Positions 11,601-24,205 are shown, counted from the first letter of the stretch. The stretch: DNA of 64,000 nt from Apostichopus japonicus (GCF_037975245.1 NC_092566.1:9342001-9406000), one strand, 5' to 3'. Notes: generated from the letters alone by a model not told the origin. A program made the numbers and translations.

Positions 11601-14600
11601 TTTTCTTTTATAATTTTTTTATTTTTTTTTTATCTCTCTTCGGATTATGATTTCTCTCATCTTTAGTTCGTGCGATTTGCTCGAATGCAAATCTAATCAT
11701 CAAAGTGAATATGATATAAAATGATGGTATCTTAAGCAGAAATCCGTCGAAAAGCACGTTTATTTCATTATTGGGGTCGACGTTTATGGCTTGCTATGGG
11801 AAGTCTACGTGCTGTTTCCTAGTTTACTGAAACCACACATTATTGTAGGGATGATATAATAGACAGACAGACGACCTTTTTACTCACATTCAAACTTGAA
11901 GGTAGAAGAGTTATAGTTACCTAAGTAGTATATATATATACATATATATATATATCATAATAAACAGTGAAAAACTTTCCAGCCTCCCACAGGGATTCGA
12001 ACCCGGGCCTCCCGCTTTATATGCGGACACCCTAACCCAGGGTTTCCCTAACTTGATACCCCCACGAACCCCCAACTTTTCGAGACACGATCTGAATCAT
12101 TATTATACTATAATACGTTCAGCAGTGCTTCGTAAAAAGTAAATTTTATAGTGTAATATTGTAGAGGTTGACGATAGGTACGACTTTTGTACATTACTAA
12201 ATTATATGATATATCAGATTTTAGTTTTAGTTAACTTTATTCCAAAAAATACTGAAAATGCAATTTATAAGCTCTCGACTTGAAACCATTCAAATACTTA
12301 CGACTTCAATTTTTGACTTCACACACTGACATGGAGCTATAGGGATTGAAGGCAGAGTTAAAACTATGAACTTTGATAATATTCTTTAATATCAATTTCT
12401 TAAACGATAGGATTTTTTAAAGGATGTTTTACATTCAGTCACTGCTACTGGCGTACACCCCTCACCCAGCCCGGCCCTCCCCCCCCCCCTCAAAGAAAAG
12501 GGTTATTTATTCGTACAACCTTTCGTTGAGAGGTTGATAATACAGCTAATGTATAGTCTAAATACGCCTTCAACATCTTGGAACACCAATTGCAGTATTA
12601 CGGGTATACGACTAGCCATACTTTACTAATTTAGGGAGCAATTAACCGTCAGCATATAGTATATGCTGGAAACACTTAAACACTTGGAGTACTCGGGTGC
12701 ATTTTGAATTGCTTCATTTAGTACTCGCCTTGTTCCCCTAAACTCGTCCTCATTTATAGCCAATAAAATTAAATTTACCATTTCTAACATTGAAAGAAGG
12801 AAATAAACCAGAAAACTAATCTTTAACATCTAAGTTACTTACTTCTACCTCCAAAATATTGCTGATCTGAAGCAGAAAAAATTCTGGAAACCTGGTTAAA
12901 AACCGCAAAACTTCCGGCTGACCCACGTGGAACCCAGTCTGCGCCCCTGACGGCAGCTTACATTATACCCGCATCCCAAATGTTGTTCTCATTTTGCCAG
13001 CCATGCTACCCCCACACCCCTCCCGCCCACCTACATCCAAATGTCTGCGCTGACGCATCTGCTCATAACTAAGGGTTTTCCACTTGTACCCCTTACTATA
13101 TATATACCAATATGTTGTCTATAGTCACTCAATTTGAAAGCAGCTTTTGTTTTGCGTTGGTCGCCAATTTTATCTTTTTTTATTATTGGACTCGAAACAA
13201 CTTGAAACTGAAATCCATCGAACTAAGGCAGTCATCTATAAGATGATTTCCCCAAATAGATGAACTATTGATACCATGAGTAAATAAATAACAAATAAAC
13301 TGATGAATTTGTCCTGATACCTTTCATATATAATATACGAAGAGAATGCAAGAAGCAATCAAAAAAAATTCAAACTTTGAAAAACTGGCTGAACCTGTCT
13401 TAGTCTGTCATGTGACATGAGACATAACTATAAAGTCAAGCAAATGATCGACCCAAGATGTGAATGGGGTTTTATTGTCGATAAGTTGGACCCAGAAAGG
13501 AAGCTTAAATTTGATAATATTAGCCGTTCTATGACCACATCGCTACATTGAAAAACATAGCTGAGACTGACAAGAAACTAAATATTTCTTACATACTACG
13601 AGGTTGCGGGACCTCGAATTTCTGGCTATTTACTAACTAAAATACCAGTGGAGTTGGCCATTTGCCAGAGTAAAATGGCACAAGTTTGCATTTTTGCTGT
13701 TGGTGGAAGTTAAGAGCTATTTAACATCAAATACAATACAACTGATGTGACTTAGTGGGGACTTATTGTTTTCAAAGAGATGAAAAAAAAAAAAAACATA
13801 CTATATATTCAGTTATATTCCAAAATTCTTTATTAACAGGGAATATGGCTCTCGTTATTAAGTTTGTCGAACGTTGCAAAGTGTTCCTTGTGGATTGCCG
13901 GATGAGACATGAATACAATCGCTTTGACACACAGCCTGGCAAAGCGTGATCTTGATCACGCGCGCGCAATCAACCTATACGCTAATATCGAAGAAGATTG
14001 TTTGGGGTCAAAACTAGCGGAAAAAGAAGGAGAGTAGCACCTGGTATAAAACTTTGCCACTTCCGTGAATTTAATACGTTCGAGAAATCATACGTTGCAA
14101 TATATTCGGAACTCGGAATTTTCGTCTGGCTTGAAATGTTCTTTTCGGGGTTGAAAGATCTTACAAATTCCAACCCAAGGGAGTCTGGATTGCGAGAGGT
14201 TAATCTAAGTTAACTTTGTGTAAAACTGTTCTTGAAATATCCCGAAGTTCACCCCATATGTATCTTTACCTTGACCTTTTGAAGCTGTCGCGAGCTCCCT
14301 TTGGACAACATGCCCCCAAAATGCATTGCGTTGCATCAATTTACATGCATAATGCAGAACAGTGGTGGTCGCTACAGGCCTTGTAACCCGAAACACACGG
14401 AGTACCGTTTTTAGCCTACGGTATATAAAACCTAAAGTCAAACGTAAAGACCAGACAACCAATAACTTTGACTATTCCCTAGCTCGTAATCACAATTCTG
14501 CGAGCGTCCATACGGGCAATTATTCATAACGATCTGGTGACGGGCTCGCAATCCCATGTGAATATATAGTTCACAGTGTGAACCTTAAGATTTGAAGTAA

Positions 14601-14655
14601 AGATGACAATTGACATTAAAACGTTTACCATAGGTAGTACGATGTCAATATGTCA

Positions 14656-14688
<33 letters not shown>

Positions 14689-14726
14689 TTATATCGACCA
14701 TACACACACATATATATGTGTGTAAA

Positions 14727-14758
<32 letters not shown>

Positions 14759-16598
14759 AATGAAAATCGTAATGAGTTGGAAAATCAAGAACAGTGAAAA
14801 AACTCTCAGCCTCCACCGGGATTCGAACCACGGGCCTTCCGCTCTGTACGCGGACACCCTAACCACTAGGCTATGGACGCTGATTGTATGTCCAGAGGTT
14901 CGAAACCGGTAAGGAAGGTCGTAATTCCACTGTAGGCGTTTGTCACCTGTATCGAACAATACTAGTTCTGTTTTTGGTGACATATTTTGCCTTACTCTAG
15001 AGATCAAACATGATGCTAACCAACTCGAAATCATTTGTGATTCCTAAAGCCGGATCTCGAAAGAGATACTTTGAACAGACTTTATGTTAATGCAATGGAG
15101 GTAAACGACAAAGGCAAATGAAATATATATATATATATATATATTTGTATATAATATGTGTGTCTTTATATAGGCAAATAGAGTCAAATATAGGCAAATA
15201 GAGTCAAATAGAGTAAGGCAAATATGTCACCAAAACAGAACTAGTATTGTTCGATACAGGTGACAAACGCCTACAGTGGAATTACGATCTTCCTTACCGG
15301 TTTCGAACCTCTGGACATACAATCAGCGTCCATAGCCTAGTGGTTAAGGTGTCCGCGTATACAGCGGGAGGCCCGGGTTCGAATCCCGGTGGAGGCTGTT
15401 CTTGATATTCCAACGCATTACAATGTCATAAATATATATATATATATATATTATCAGCATCCCGCATATTTTCAAAAGAAATTGCGTGTGATACCTATCA
15501 CACGGTTTTGAAGCTTTTATAATAGCTGCTAATTTTGGCACGATGGTCTTGGTATTATCCTCCGTTACGTTAAATCAAACATGAGGTGGAGCCTTTTTGA
15601 GCCTCCATTTTTACACACATTTAGGCCAATTTTTAATTTTAAACCAGGTTGATAAGTGACTAATTGATGAGCAGCCAAACAATGGTCGTAATCAAAAAGA
15701 CTCCTTATTAATTTTAGGCATATTAATAAAAAATATATAACGCAAAAAATATGATTTTATATGCATTCAAAGAAAATAATCCGGCAGAAAACATAACAGT
15801 GTATATAACTTCAGGACTGGACATCCCACTATACAGAAGATAACTGCCACAAGAAATCGACATACAGCCTATAACTTCAGTAGATGCATACGTGATGTGG
15901 ATTCATATGTGTTGTAGCAAGCGTTGTCTAATCCACCCCTCCCCTTCCCCCATGGGTAAAATAGAAAAAAATGCTTTGCTGTTAGAAATTTGTTTCCAGT
16001 TCACATGTTCTTAATGATAATCAATTTATTCTTATGTAACTTTACCAAAGACAAAAAAAAAACTACCGTAAAACTTGAATCTTTTCCCTAACAACTTGTC
16101 CAATCCTTCTTTCCCTCAAATTCGCTGAAATATAAAAAAATTTGTTGATGACCTACCTTTCCTGACCACCATAAGAGATCGAATCGTTGTTGCGTCATAC
16201 GGCGTGACACCATATGTCTCACCATTAGTCGAGTTCGCGACTCCTGTGTACAAATCAAGCATAAATTTCGGCGTACCGTCTTTCTTAATCTGCGCATTTT
16301 TCCTCTTGGTTCCCGAGCGGTTCTGATATCTGATACCGAAAATTTGAGAGAATCGATCCAACGTATTAGCATCGATCAAGCTTGGACTCGACGGCGATGG
16401 TCCGGTCCATGTGGCCGCACCCTCGGAAGAACTTATTCTACCCGCATGGTGGTGCTCTGACGGGTTAACAACACTGTTTAAAAAGACGCCGTCCGAGTTC
16501 TCGTCAGAATTCGTTGGCAACGCTTCCAAATGAAGCGGCGAACAGATTAAGATCGCAGCGAAAATCACTGACGGAAATAAGACAACAACCGTTGCCAT
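5208..16598 (-). CDS. admp: BMP/ADMP-type TGF-beta ligand, complete five-exon gene
   Basis: Secreted signalling ligand precursor of 445 aa from five coding exons: 16598-16157, 9173-9037, 8103-8001, 7239-7063 and 5686-5208 (442+137+103+177+479 = 1338 nt; junction phases 1, 0, 1, 1 all agree). Residues 1-28 look like a signal peptide. The propeptide shows the usual BMP landmarks: KFMLDLY near 111, HFEVDTIP near 157, AELHLFR near 172 and TLVIFTRE in exon 4. A furin-type site RDKR lies at 328-331, leaving a mature domain of about 114 aa with the seven canonical cysteines (344, 373, 377, 409, 410, 442, 444) and a C-terminal CGCH. ADMP is favoured over BMP2/4 by the CGCH end and by the Pinhead gene upstream on the same strand; BMP5-8-like or another divergent BMP is the alternative. 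The usual NATNHA segment is replaced by DTPYSTHA, so the common glycosylation site of the mature domain is absent. TGF-beta ligand 0.97; ADMP orthology about 0.7. Confidence 0.93.
6003..6062. repeat. short GGGCCGACGAAT tandem repeat (admp intron 4)
   Basis: Four imperfect copies of a 12-13 bp GGGCCGACAAAT-type unit. Confidence 0.8.
6448..6895. mobile_element. hAT-like MITE with CAGTGGCGGAGC ends (admp intron 4)
   Basis: Terminal inverted repeat CAGTGGCGGAGC is perfect at both ends. Internal sequence (ACGCTCCGCGCCAAC, then GGTGGCGCT and TTAGATAGT) is shared with the elements at 39979 and 51568. No clean 8-bp target duplication survives. Confidence 0.65.
7063..7239 (-). CDS. admp: admp exon 4 (propeptide)
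   Basis: Residues 228-286 plus one base. Acceptor TTTCACAG, donor GTATGT. Contains LHEWLTDSSSNLGLYINVTY (with an N-V-T glycosylation site) and PTLVIFTREE, the usual end of a BMP propeptide core. Confidence 0.92.
8001..8103 (-). CDS. admp: admp exon 3 (propeptide)
   Basis: Residues 194-227 plus one base. Acceptor TTTATTTAG, donor GTAAGT. Encodes VGIYQRTDRGKSKLVDQRRV and ends in EIFEVDS, which matches the region before the WL motif in BMP propeptides. Neither of the other two frames joins its neighbours. Confidence 0.9.
9037..9173 (-). CDS. admp: admp exon 2 (propeptide)
   Basis: Residues 148-193. Acceptor TTTAAACAG, donor GTTTGT, phase 1 in and 0 out. Encodes DRNILHFEVDTIP and AELHLFRL, hallmark TGF-beta propeptide segments. 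Confidence 0.9.
9706..10060. repeat. purine-rich low-complexity stretch (admp intron 1)
   Basis: About 350 bp made largely of G and A (GGTAAGGAGAGG-type motifs), giving long open frames on the pyrimidine strand that are not coding. Confidence 0.7.
11970..12080 (-). mobile_element. tRNA-derived SINE family 1 fragment, interrupted
   Basis: Minus-strand tRNA-like head: A-box region broken, then GTGTCCGC, then B-box GGTTCGAATCC. The A-box side is replaced by a piece of the 23083-type MITE. Not a functional tRNA. Confidence 0.6.
14654..14758. repeat. AT microsatellites beside the SINE pair
   Basis: Two AT/TATG-rich runs next to the first SINE arm; smaller ones at 15122-15144 and 15430-15452 flank the second arm. 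Confidence 0.85.
14775..14998 (-). mobile_element. tRNA-derived SINE family 1, full head and body (admp intron 1)
   Basis: Minus strand: tRNA-like head CATAGCCTAGTGGTTA (A box) with GGTTCGAATCC (B box), preceded by a body ending in GTATTGTTCGATACAGG and related sequence. AT dinucleotides flank it. Forms one arm of an inverted pair with 15206-15413. Confidence 0.75.
15206..15413 (+). mobile_element. tRNA-derived SINE family 1, inverted partner (admp intron 1)
   Basis: Close reverse-complement match to 14775-14998 over about 200 bp. The tRNA-like part folds with a 6 of 7 acceptor stem and a 7-base anticodon loop with T at position 33, yet the loop differs between copies, so this is a SINE rather than a gene. 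Confidence 0.75.
16157..16598 (-). CDS. admp: admp exon 1 (signal peptide and N-terminal propeptide)
   Basis: Residues 1-147 plus one base of codon 148. The ATG at 16598 is followed by a hydrophobic leader (VVVLFPSVIFAAILI). Asn-X-Ser sites stand at 93 (NRS) and 122 (NST). The donor GTAGGT leaves phase 1, which joins exon 2 as a Gly codon. Reading on past 16157 would give an intronic tail not seen in the family. Confidence 0.92.
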
Positions 16599-16880
16599 TA
16601 TTATAACCGCCTCCGTTTGATTGTTATTTATTTGAAGTCCTGTGAGAAACCTAACGAAAGAGCCGCGCTATTGTCTTCTTTCGGGTCTCGATTTTGGGAC
16701 GGCCGACGATGATAGATTCCGAGACTTGGTTTGGAGCTTCGCGAATGGTTGAAGCTGCAAAACGCATATCAAGCCCGTTGCTATTTTTTTTACTTTTCTT
16801 GTTTTCTGCACACAATTGACAGGGTCATACAGTCAAAATGAATGTGTTATTCGTGTTTGACAGGTGGTTTTACTCCTGGG

Positions 16881-16886
16881 TATATA
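16881..16886 (-). promoter_or_regulatory. weak TATA-like box upstream of admp
   Basis: TATATA on the minus strand, 283 nt upstream of the start codon. The position would suit a promoter with a 250 nt 5' UTR, but such hexamers are common here. No transcript evidence. Confidence 0.2.
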
Positions 16887-18089
16887 ACAGAAGAAATCAA
16901 AGATGAACGGGGGAGTTACTGCCAATTTACAAGTAATTTGACGGGCGAGAAAACACAACAACTGTATCTATAACAGCATGCATTAGAACGAAATCAAGAG
17001 AGACACAGAGATGAAAAAAAAAGTGAGTCTACTTAGGGTTTCTATTTAGATGTAGCTTTAGATATATGTCTATTCGCTATACTGCAGTTATAGTATGGTA
17101 AATGTTTGAAACAGGGATGTGCTACCCCTATAACTATATTTGAAGTATACTATGAAAATATAATCAGTCTGTCTGTCTCTGACTCCACCTTTCTCTCTCT
17201 CTCTTCCAGTGACACAAAATGATGGAAAATAACAAGAAAGCAACCCTCTTATGCTCAGTACAGGACTTTCCTTTCTTTGAAAGCGAAAATCTAACCTTGC
17301 ATGCGTATCTTCAAGTTCTTCTGAATCGCGTCTCTTTCTTTCTTTGGTTTTTTTTCGAGGGAGGTTCCCAGACTAACCTTCTCACCTGATATATCTAGCA
17401 ATATTATCTGAAAACTTTCCTTAATGACTATTGGCAAAACGTTTAAAGTTATTTAATCCTATAGAATGCCTTATTATCCCCGAGCTTATTTTCCAGGTGT
17501 GCTCGAGGCGTAATGGGTCTCTCCTATTCAAGTGAGATTATTTCTACAGGGGGTGAGGTTATTGTTTCCACTAAAGTAGACAAAACAAGAGTGCTTTTCA
17601 AAATGTTTTGAGCGCATGGTTTGTCTCTGACTGACAAGTCCTCTCGCAGGTGTTGGCGACGAGAAGTCTGGTGAAAATATCACGTGATCAGAATATATAT
17701 GAATATTCAAACTTAATAGAGTCTCAACTATATCAGATGTGGGCCAATCCCGTCGAGCGGTTTGATTTTAGATAGTGGTATTGGGAGGCTTGGGAAGTAA
17801 GTATACTATACGCCAAACTAATCACCTTTCTGGTTAAGTCAAGTAATAGGCTATAAATATGAATAAAACTCCATATGAACATGAAATACCTTTACGATAC
17901 AAATTATACTAAGGGAATACGGATAACTCCCAACAAGAAATGTGAATTCGAATCAATTTTGAGCCTATGCCAAGGTGAAGAAAATTAAATCTTGCGAACA
18001 TATCAGACAAAAAAAAAACATGAAAAAAAAAAGAAAAAAAAAGTGAGAAATGTTTTCCAAGTCGGGTTGACAAATAGTTTAAGAACGAT

Positions 18090-18506
18090 TTTCCTTCTTC
18101 AATGAGCTATCATATTGGACGTATCGTATAAGTATGGTGCAGTAATGAATGAGTTGTTGAAGGAATACAGTTTTGCCCAAGAAATGAGCGTTTCCTCATA
18201 AGTCTTCACTCCCCCCCCCCCACACACCCAGACTCATTGCTTCTATCACGATTTCTATTACAACCTATATATTCATGCATTGACATATAGTTGGGAAGTA
18301 CGAATTTTTTCTTCAATGAGCTAGCATATTAGACGTATCGTCAGAATTACGGTACATTAATGATTGAGTTGTTGAAGGAATAACATTTTGGCTAAGAAAA
18401 GAGCGTTTCCTCGTAAGTGTTCGACCCCCCCCCCACCCCAACACACTACACACCCAGACTCATTGCTTCTATCACGATTTCTATTACGACCTATATATCC
18501 ATGCAT
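18090..18506. repeat. two-copy tandem duplication, about 215 bp
   Basis: 18090-18283 and 18305-18506 share CTTCAATGAGCTA, GTTGTTGAAGGAATA, GAGCGTTTCCTC, a C run, and CCCAGACTCATTGCTTCTAT with a few changes. Confidence 0.85.
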
Positions 18507-19525
18507 AAAAGGTAATTAAAAGGGCTACAGAATACCAAACAGTTTATAATTTGTCTCTTCGGGTGTACCCGTCGTAAAGTGCTGAAAAACACAACTATGG
18601 GGTGCCGATGAATAACATGAATTCAACATGCAGCAATGAGGGCCGGCGGCCAGAAAGTTCGATCTTCGGCAGGGTGGGGAGGGGGGGTGGTAGGCAAACT
18701 TTGAAGGCTAGTGGGACGTGTGATTTGTGAATCACAAAATAACCACAAAACGTTCCATTCCTCTGCCTATTTAGTGTACCAAATGCAGATACCAGTATTT
18801 TAATGTGTCAGTTTGCTCTTTTGTTTTCAACAAAAGAGCGTTCTGTAATTGAATAAGCTTTAATTTTTGTCTTAATGTTGGAACAAACATGGCACTTTTT
18901 GATTATAATATGATTTATGTTGTCAACAAAAGGATACGTTTTACATAACAAAATGGGAATATTTTTTAAGTACAAAGCATTACCCCCCCCCTCAACCCCC
19001 TCCAAAAAAACAAAACAAAAAAAACAAGGAGCCCTTTGTATTTCTGTAATTGGGAACTGCTAAAATGAATCTTACTCTCATGCATTTAGGAACGTTAGGA
19101 AAGTTACTGGGATATTAGAACCAATGAACTCTAATTCACTAAAAACTAAAGCATTGATACCAAAAAGATGCACTATGCAATATCAATAAAACAGTTGAAA
19201 TAACATAAAGTGTTGGAGGCTAGTCATGTCTTTATGAAGACTTGGAAACTCACCAGCTTAAAACCTTTGCCAAAATTTGTGGCACGCTTTAATTACAGGA
19301 TAATAATTATTAATTAACACAAGGTGTACTGTTAGCTGCGACGTAACTATTGACTGGTGCGGGTGGGAAGGTCTCCCGCGGCCGGCGCCCAAGAGAAGTC
19401 TGGTAAGAAATGAACGAATTTTTGTTTTTAATTATAACGACCCATTCACCGGCCGCCGTTCCGCTTGTAGTCCTTATGGCATGAGATTGGCACCATCCTG
19501 GCGTCTCTACAGGTGCAAAACTATC

Positions 19526-19580
19526 AAAACTTTGCTCACCCAAGCCAATGCCATGATTGGTCTTGGGTGAGCAGAGTTTT
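19526..19580. repeat. short near-perfect hairpin
   Basis: Arms of about 24 bp (AAAACTTTGCTCACCCAAGC and its complement) with one bulge and one mismatch around a 6-base loop. It could be a small palindromic repeat or an RNA hairpin. No other copy seen in the window. Confidence 0.6.
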
Positions 19581-20067
19581 AATATTGTGGACTCTCCTTC
19601 ATTCGGAGGCCCATTTCTGTTGCTACCCCACGGGGGGGGGGGGCTGTTGCTTATTTCTACGCTACTGATTTAAGTCTCGCTCGCATCATTGACGGTAAAA
19701 AGACAACTGGAAACATGACACGTACATAATCTGTATTTTATATTTTGAATCAATAGTTATTTTGCAATGACATTTCTTAAAACGAATTTATACTTTAGTT
19801 TGAAAAGGAAATGAATTAATTGTCATATTCCTGAAAGATTTACCACAAATGGTTCCCCTTTAGAGCCGCAGGGTTTGCGGTGGGAACCGCGGCGATACTG
19901 GCAACGATGGCGATGATATAACGACTAATAAATTTAATAATCACATGTTTGCGCTAACATTCATAAGAGTCTCACACTGGTGACCTCAGTTTTACTCTAT
20001 ATTCAAAAGCAGACATCACCTATATATTTCCGGTCGTCAAACATTCTTTAACGCATTTTTGTATATA

Positions 20068-20330
20068 TAAAATGATTGAATGAATGAATGTATCGATGGA
20101 TGGATAAATGGACGGATGAATGGATGAATCAATCAATCAATCAATGGATGGAAGAATACTTGATGGATGAATGCATGAATGCATGCAAGCATGCATGCAT
20201 GCATGAATGAATGAATGCAAGAATGAATGCATGAATGAATGAATAGATAAATGAATAGATGGATGGACTGATGAATAAATGAATGCATGAAGTAATGCAT
20301 GAATGAATGATGAATGAATGAATGAATGCA
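20068..20330. repeat. GAAT/GGAT tetranucleotide microsatellite
   Basis: About 260 bp of imperfect TGAA, TGGA and TGCA tetramers. Confidence 0.92.
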
Positions 20331-22061
20331 GCCGGGGCCCGGGAATTTATTACGGGGACCAGAAAAATATCAGATAATGAATCATATTTTGTCAGCCCGG
20401 GCCCGAGGTTACTTAGGGGTCCGAAAAATCTGGAATAAAGATGATTGAATCCTCATCTCATAACATACTTAAAGAAAATGAAGAGTTTAGAAAGCGTGTC
20501 CGGTTGGGGTCCAAAAGTGTAACCGGGCCCCTACCTGGATCTCAAAGTGTTCAAGTTTCGACTAAATGGCATCAATCGTCGATCGGTAGCTTGTACATGC
20601 ACCCACACTATAAACATATTGAAAACCAGCTAAACAATTACAATGACAGGACAGTGAATATAATAAAGGGCATAGCATGAATAATCATTTTAAAAAATGC
20701 GGTTGATCAAAATTATAGGTAATCAATTCCTGTGCATTTCTCCCACTGAAAATTATATGATCCACTCACCAATCAAAACACTTCACTAGCAGAAAAAGAT
20801 TTGTTTTCCCGGAAATATTATAGACATTGCGTACCGCATGTAATAGGACGTAATGAATCGTTTCCGACGAAAGTTTTCGTCGACGTCGGAACATTTTACA
20901 TTCTTTCACATCAAAGCAGCCTTTTTGCTCTGAATCCAAAAATTAAATAGGTTTTTCTTTGCCTATAATCTAGTGAAAATAGATTTCATTAGCTGAAGCT
21001 GGTTTTAAGTTTCAAAAAATCAAGAAATTTATTTTATTTTATTTTGATGACCGACCCACTTACGTGGTTATCAGCAATCACGTGTTTACGTAATATTTGG
21101 TATATAGCCTTACGGCAGCTAGGTACCAGAACGACCAAACCCGTGCATTTGTTATAGCCATATTTTTTTTTTACAGGAGAAAAAAATATGGTTATGCTGA
21201 AATATAAACCAGGGGTGGACATGAAATATATATTGCGGACATTGAAGGGAATATTACATTGTATGGTCAATAGAAAGAGCAGAAACAAGTTCATCATGCG
21301 CATGTCTGTCTGTCTATCCGTCCGTCCGTCTGTTAAGTTGAAATATCCTTTACACCCCCCCCCCCCCCAAGTATACATACTTATTATGTTTTCTTGTCAC
21401 AAGGTCTGTGGAGCTGCACTATTAATAGGTTGGAAACCTCCACATGATTGGAACTTTGTCACATGGACGTGCAGACCAATTGACCGCTAGAGTGTGGTCA
21501 TATCTCCCCTCATCTCCCTTCTTGGTAAGTTATTTATAAAAAAAAAAAAAAAACGTTGCATAGTGGAATAAAAAATCCCACATAAAATCTCTCCTTCATC
21601 CAAAAACGGAAAAATATCAATTATCGCGCTTAACATTCTCCAATTAGCAAGAAATTCCTTCTTCGTCCTATTCTTGCTACGAACCGCGCAGACAGCTTGA
21701 AATACTGGAATCCTATTGGTTAATTTGATCTTTTGGCTTGTCATTCTTTGTTAAACTTGTGGACTTGCCCATCATCATAACAATTACCTACATTTCCAGA
21801 TAACTGTGGAGTGGTGTCGACCAGGTGAGTTCTACAATGTAAACACCAGGTGTTCGACTTCTTTACAGATTACTCGACCACTCATGTGGTCAGTACGTGC
21901 TCTCGGTTTATGTTTTAACAATACTAACCATGAATGAATTAAGGATCACGAATTTACGTTATACCTTATACCTGAGACCTCACGTTCAGTTTAGAGTAGG
22001 TTGAGGATGGTTTGTAAACAAGTTTTACTGTTATGCATGAAGCCTGGCTATAAATCTTTCT

Positions 22062-22290
22062 ATACGGGTAAAAGCGGGTTATACAGGTAAATGACATGCG
22101 CATAAGCTTCTATAAATCTTTCCACAGGTAAATGTAGGCTATATAGGCTATTGACATGCGCATTACCTTTTATGAACCTTTCCACAGGTAATAGGTGGAC
22201 TGTATCGATAAGTGACATGCGCATTAGCTTGTATATTAACTGTTCCACATTTAAACGTGGACTATACAGGTAAATGACATGCGCATTAGT
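22062..22290. repeat. 61-bp tandem repeat, about four copies
   Basis: GACATGCGCAT recurs near 22092, 22152, 22214 and 22275, with TCCACAGGTAAA-type sequence between. Confidence 0.85.
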
Positions 22291-23082
22291 GACAATAACT
22301 GTAGCAAATAAATTCGTCCGTTTTGTGACCCTATTGAAGCATTTGTCTTTTTTTTTAGTCTGAAAACTTGTTGCCAAGGTAACACAGTTGGTGGCTTTGT
22401 TGTGCACCATAAGTATCGCATATAAAAGTGTCCCATAATAGGCAGGGGAAAATCTAGGATTTGTTAAAAAAAAAAAAAGAAGGAGGCTGATGCCCTGGGG
22501 TCATTGAAGTCGACTCACATATCGGGTCAGTGGTCTGACGAAAAGGTGCACTACTTTGGGGTATACTTATGGTTATGAAAAGAAATCCTTGTCTGAAAGG
22601 TATCACTGGCGGGCCCAATGGTCATTCGCATTAACTTTAATAGCTATATAACAAGTGTTTTGTTTTGACCCTTATTAACATTTGGCGATTTTTTGGAAGT
22701 TTTCAAAGTCCGTATATTCACGTAGCACAAGTTCATACCCATAACCAATAAATATCATAGCCTATATGTATAATTTTAGAACACATGCCGGCTAGGTAAA
22801 TAACATGCGCGTTACCTATATCCTTAATGATGTATAAAGATAAGTCCTTGCTTCGCCGGGTTTCAAACCTCTGTATATATCTGGCAAAAAAATGGCACAG
22901 TTCATGATACTATAGCTTTGCTGTGGCCAAACATATTCCATCGTTGGTAAAAGACAAAGATGAAAATGTCTCATATGTCTAATATATCTCATTTGGGACA
23001 CGTTCAACTTTGATCGTGTGAAATCTTACCATCCATACTGTCTGTGAATGATATGTATAGGGTTATAACCTTCAGTTTAGAG

Positions 23083-23206
23083 CAGGGGTTCCCTGACTTT
23101 ATCCCCCCCCCCCACACGAACCCCCTCTAGATTTGACTTTCAGAAACGTCTGGGATGAACTCACGCACCCCCTGGGGGTTCGTGCACCCCAGTTAGGGAA
23201 CCCCTG
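23083..23206. mobile_element. short hAT-like MITE, 124 bp
   Basis: Inverted ends CAGGGGTTCCCT and AGGGAACCCCTG. Flanks GTTTAGAG and GTTTAGAT (7 of 8). A fragment of the same family sits at about 12046-12080 inside a SINE copy. Confidence 0.7.
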
Positions 23207-23353
23207 GTTTAGATCAAGGGAGGTTTTTACAGCATGTTAAGGACATAAGAAAATTAGAAGTTCATCTCAAAAAGTCACTGGCCTTTCATCTGTCCACAGC
23301 TGTACATGTAACAGTCCAACTTGCAACTTACGCAACATGCAATACGAACATTT

Positions 23354-23450
23354 AAAGGTCTACGGATACCTATAAACAACATTGTCCTAATCACTCTAAT
23401 AGGCATTAGAAATCATTCAAATAGTTGTAAATCCCTTTCCAAATCCATCA
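23354..23450. repeat. dispersed repeat shared with 26642-26740
   Basis: About 95 bp shared: GACCTATAAACAAC-type sequence, CTAATCACTCTAATAGGCAT and TAGAAATCAT, about 85-90 percent alike by eye. Nature unknown. Confidence 0.7.
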
Positions 23451-23966
23451 GTTTACAAAACGATGTTACAAGTTAATCATAATTAATGACTAAAATTGTT
23501 AGGACGTAAATTAAGACCGTGAAGTTGTGTAACATATTTGGTTGTTTGAAATAATGTTGTGATATTACGATTTAGAGCATCTCACCACGATATATTTATA
23601 AAGTATACATATGCGGAAATTACATTTGTATCCTACTTCCGCATCTAGCCCGCGCATGCGCCCAACCTTCCATCATTCAATGGAGGTAAGTTACTTACAT
23701 GCATACTCATTCTCGCCAACCCATAAACTCATCTTGCTCTGGACATTGTTAGGGCTGCGGAATTCTAAGTTTCCTCTGAAATTGAATGAAATATTAATAT
23801 ACAAAATATAGAATACTGAAAGAACATGTACGTCTCAAAATATACGAGGTTCGTGTACCCTGCAGGAAAAGCCTACATTCGTAAAATTATAAGTTTACAA
23901 TTGAAAGCTATGACAGCCAGACAAACACTATGTCCCTATGAGCAGTCCTCCAATTGTCTGCCATGT

Positions 23967-24205
23967 AAGTATGTATGTATTTTAGATCCTCCTGCAAGCA
24001 TGAAACTCGCGAAGAAGCATCAATGGTTTATCAAAGCCGCAAGCTGACCGAAGTCAGTTTCTTAGATTCATATTCAACGTTCATGATTATGAATTTTCAA
24101 TTGTCAACAACTCTGTAACTGGACGACATACATTAATCTTGGAGTGACTCGAACCGGGGACCTTATGATTGGAAGGCACCGGCGTCAACCATGAGCTAAC
24201 ACTCC
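23967..24205 (-). mobile_element. tRNA-derived SINE family 2, copy 1
   Basis: About 240 bp. Minus strand starts GGAGTGTTAGCTCATGG (A box), has CCCCGGTTCGAGTCACTCC (B box and 3' acceptor arm), a 150-bp body, and a CATA-rich tail (plus-strand ATGTATGTAT). Confidence 0.78.

Larger units (their letters stand above)
9174..16156 (-). other. admp intron 1 (7 kb)
   Basis: Holds G/C homopolymer runs, a purine-rich tract, SINE family 1 copies and AT microsatellites. I saw no additional exon that fits phase 1 to phase 1. Confidence 0.7.

Noticed and set aside
15303-15400. tRNA-like fold with A and B boxes
   Set aside because: Part of a SINE: several copies with different anticodon loops and a shared non-tRNA body.
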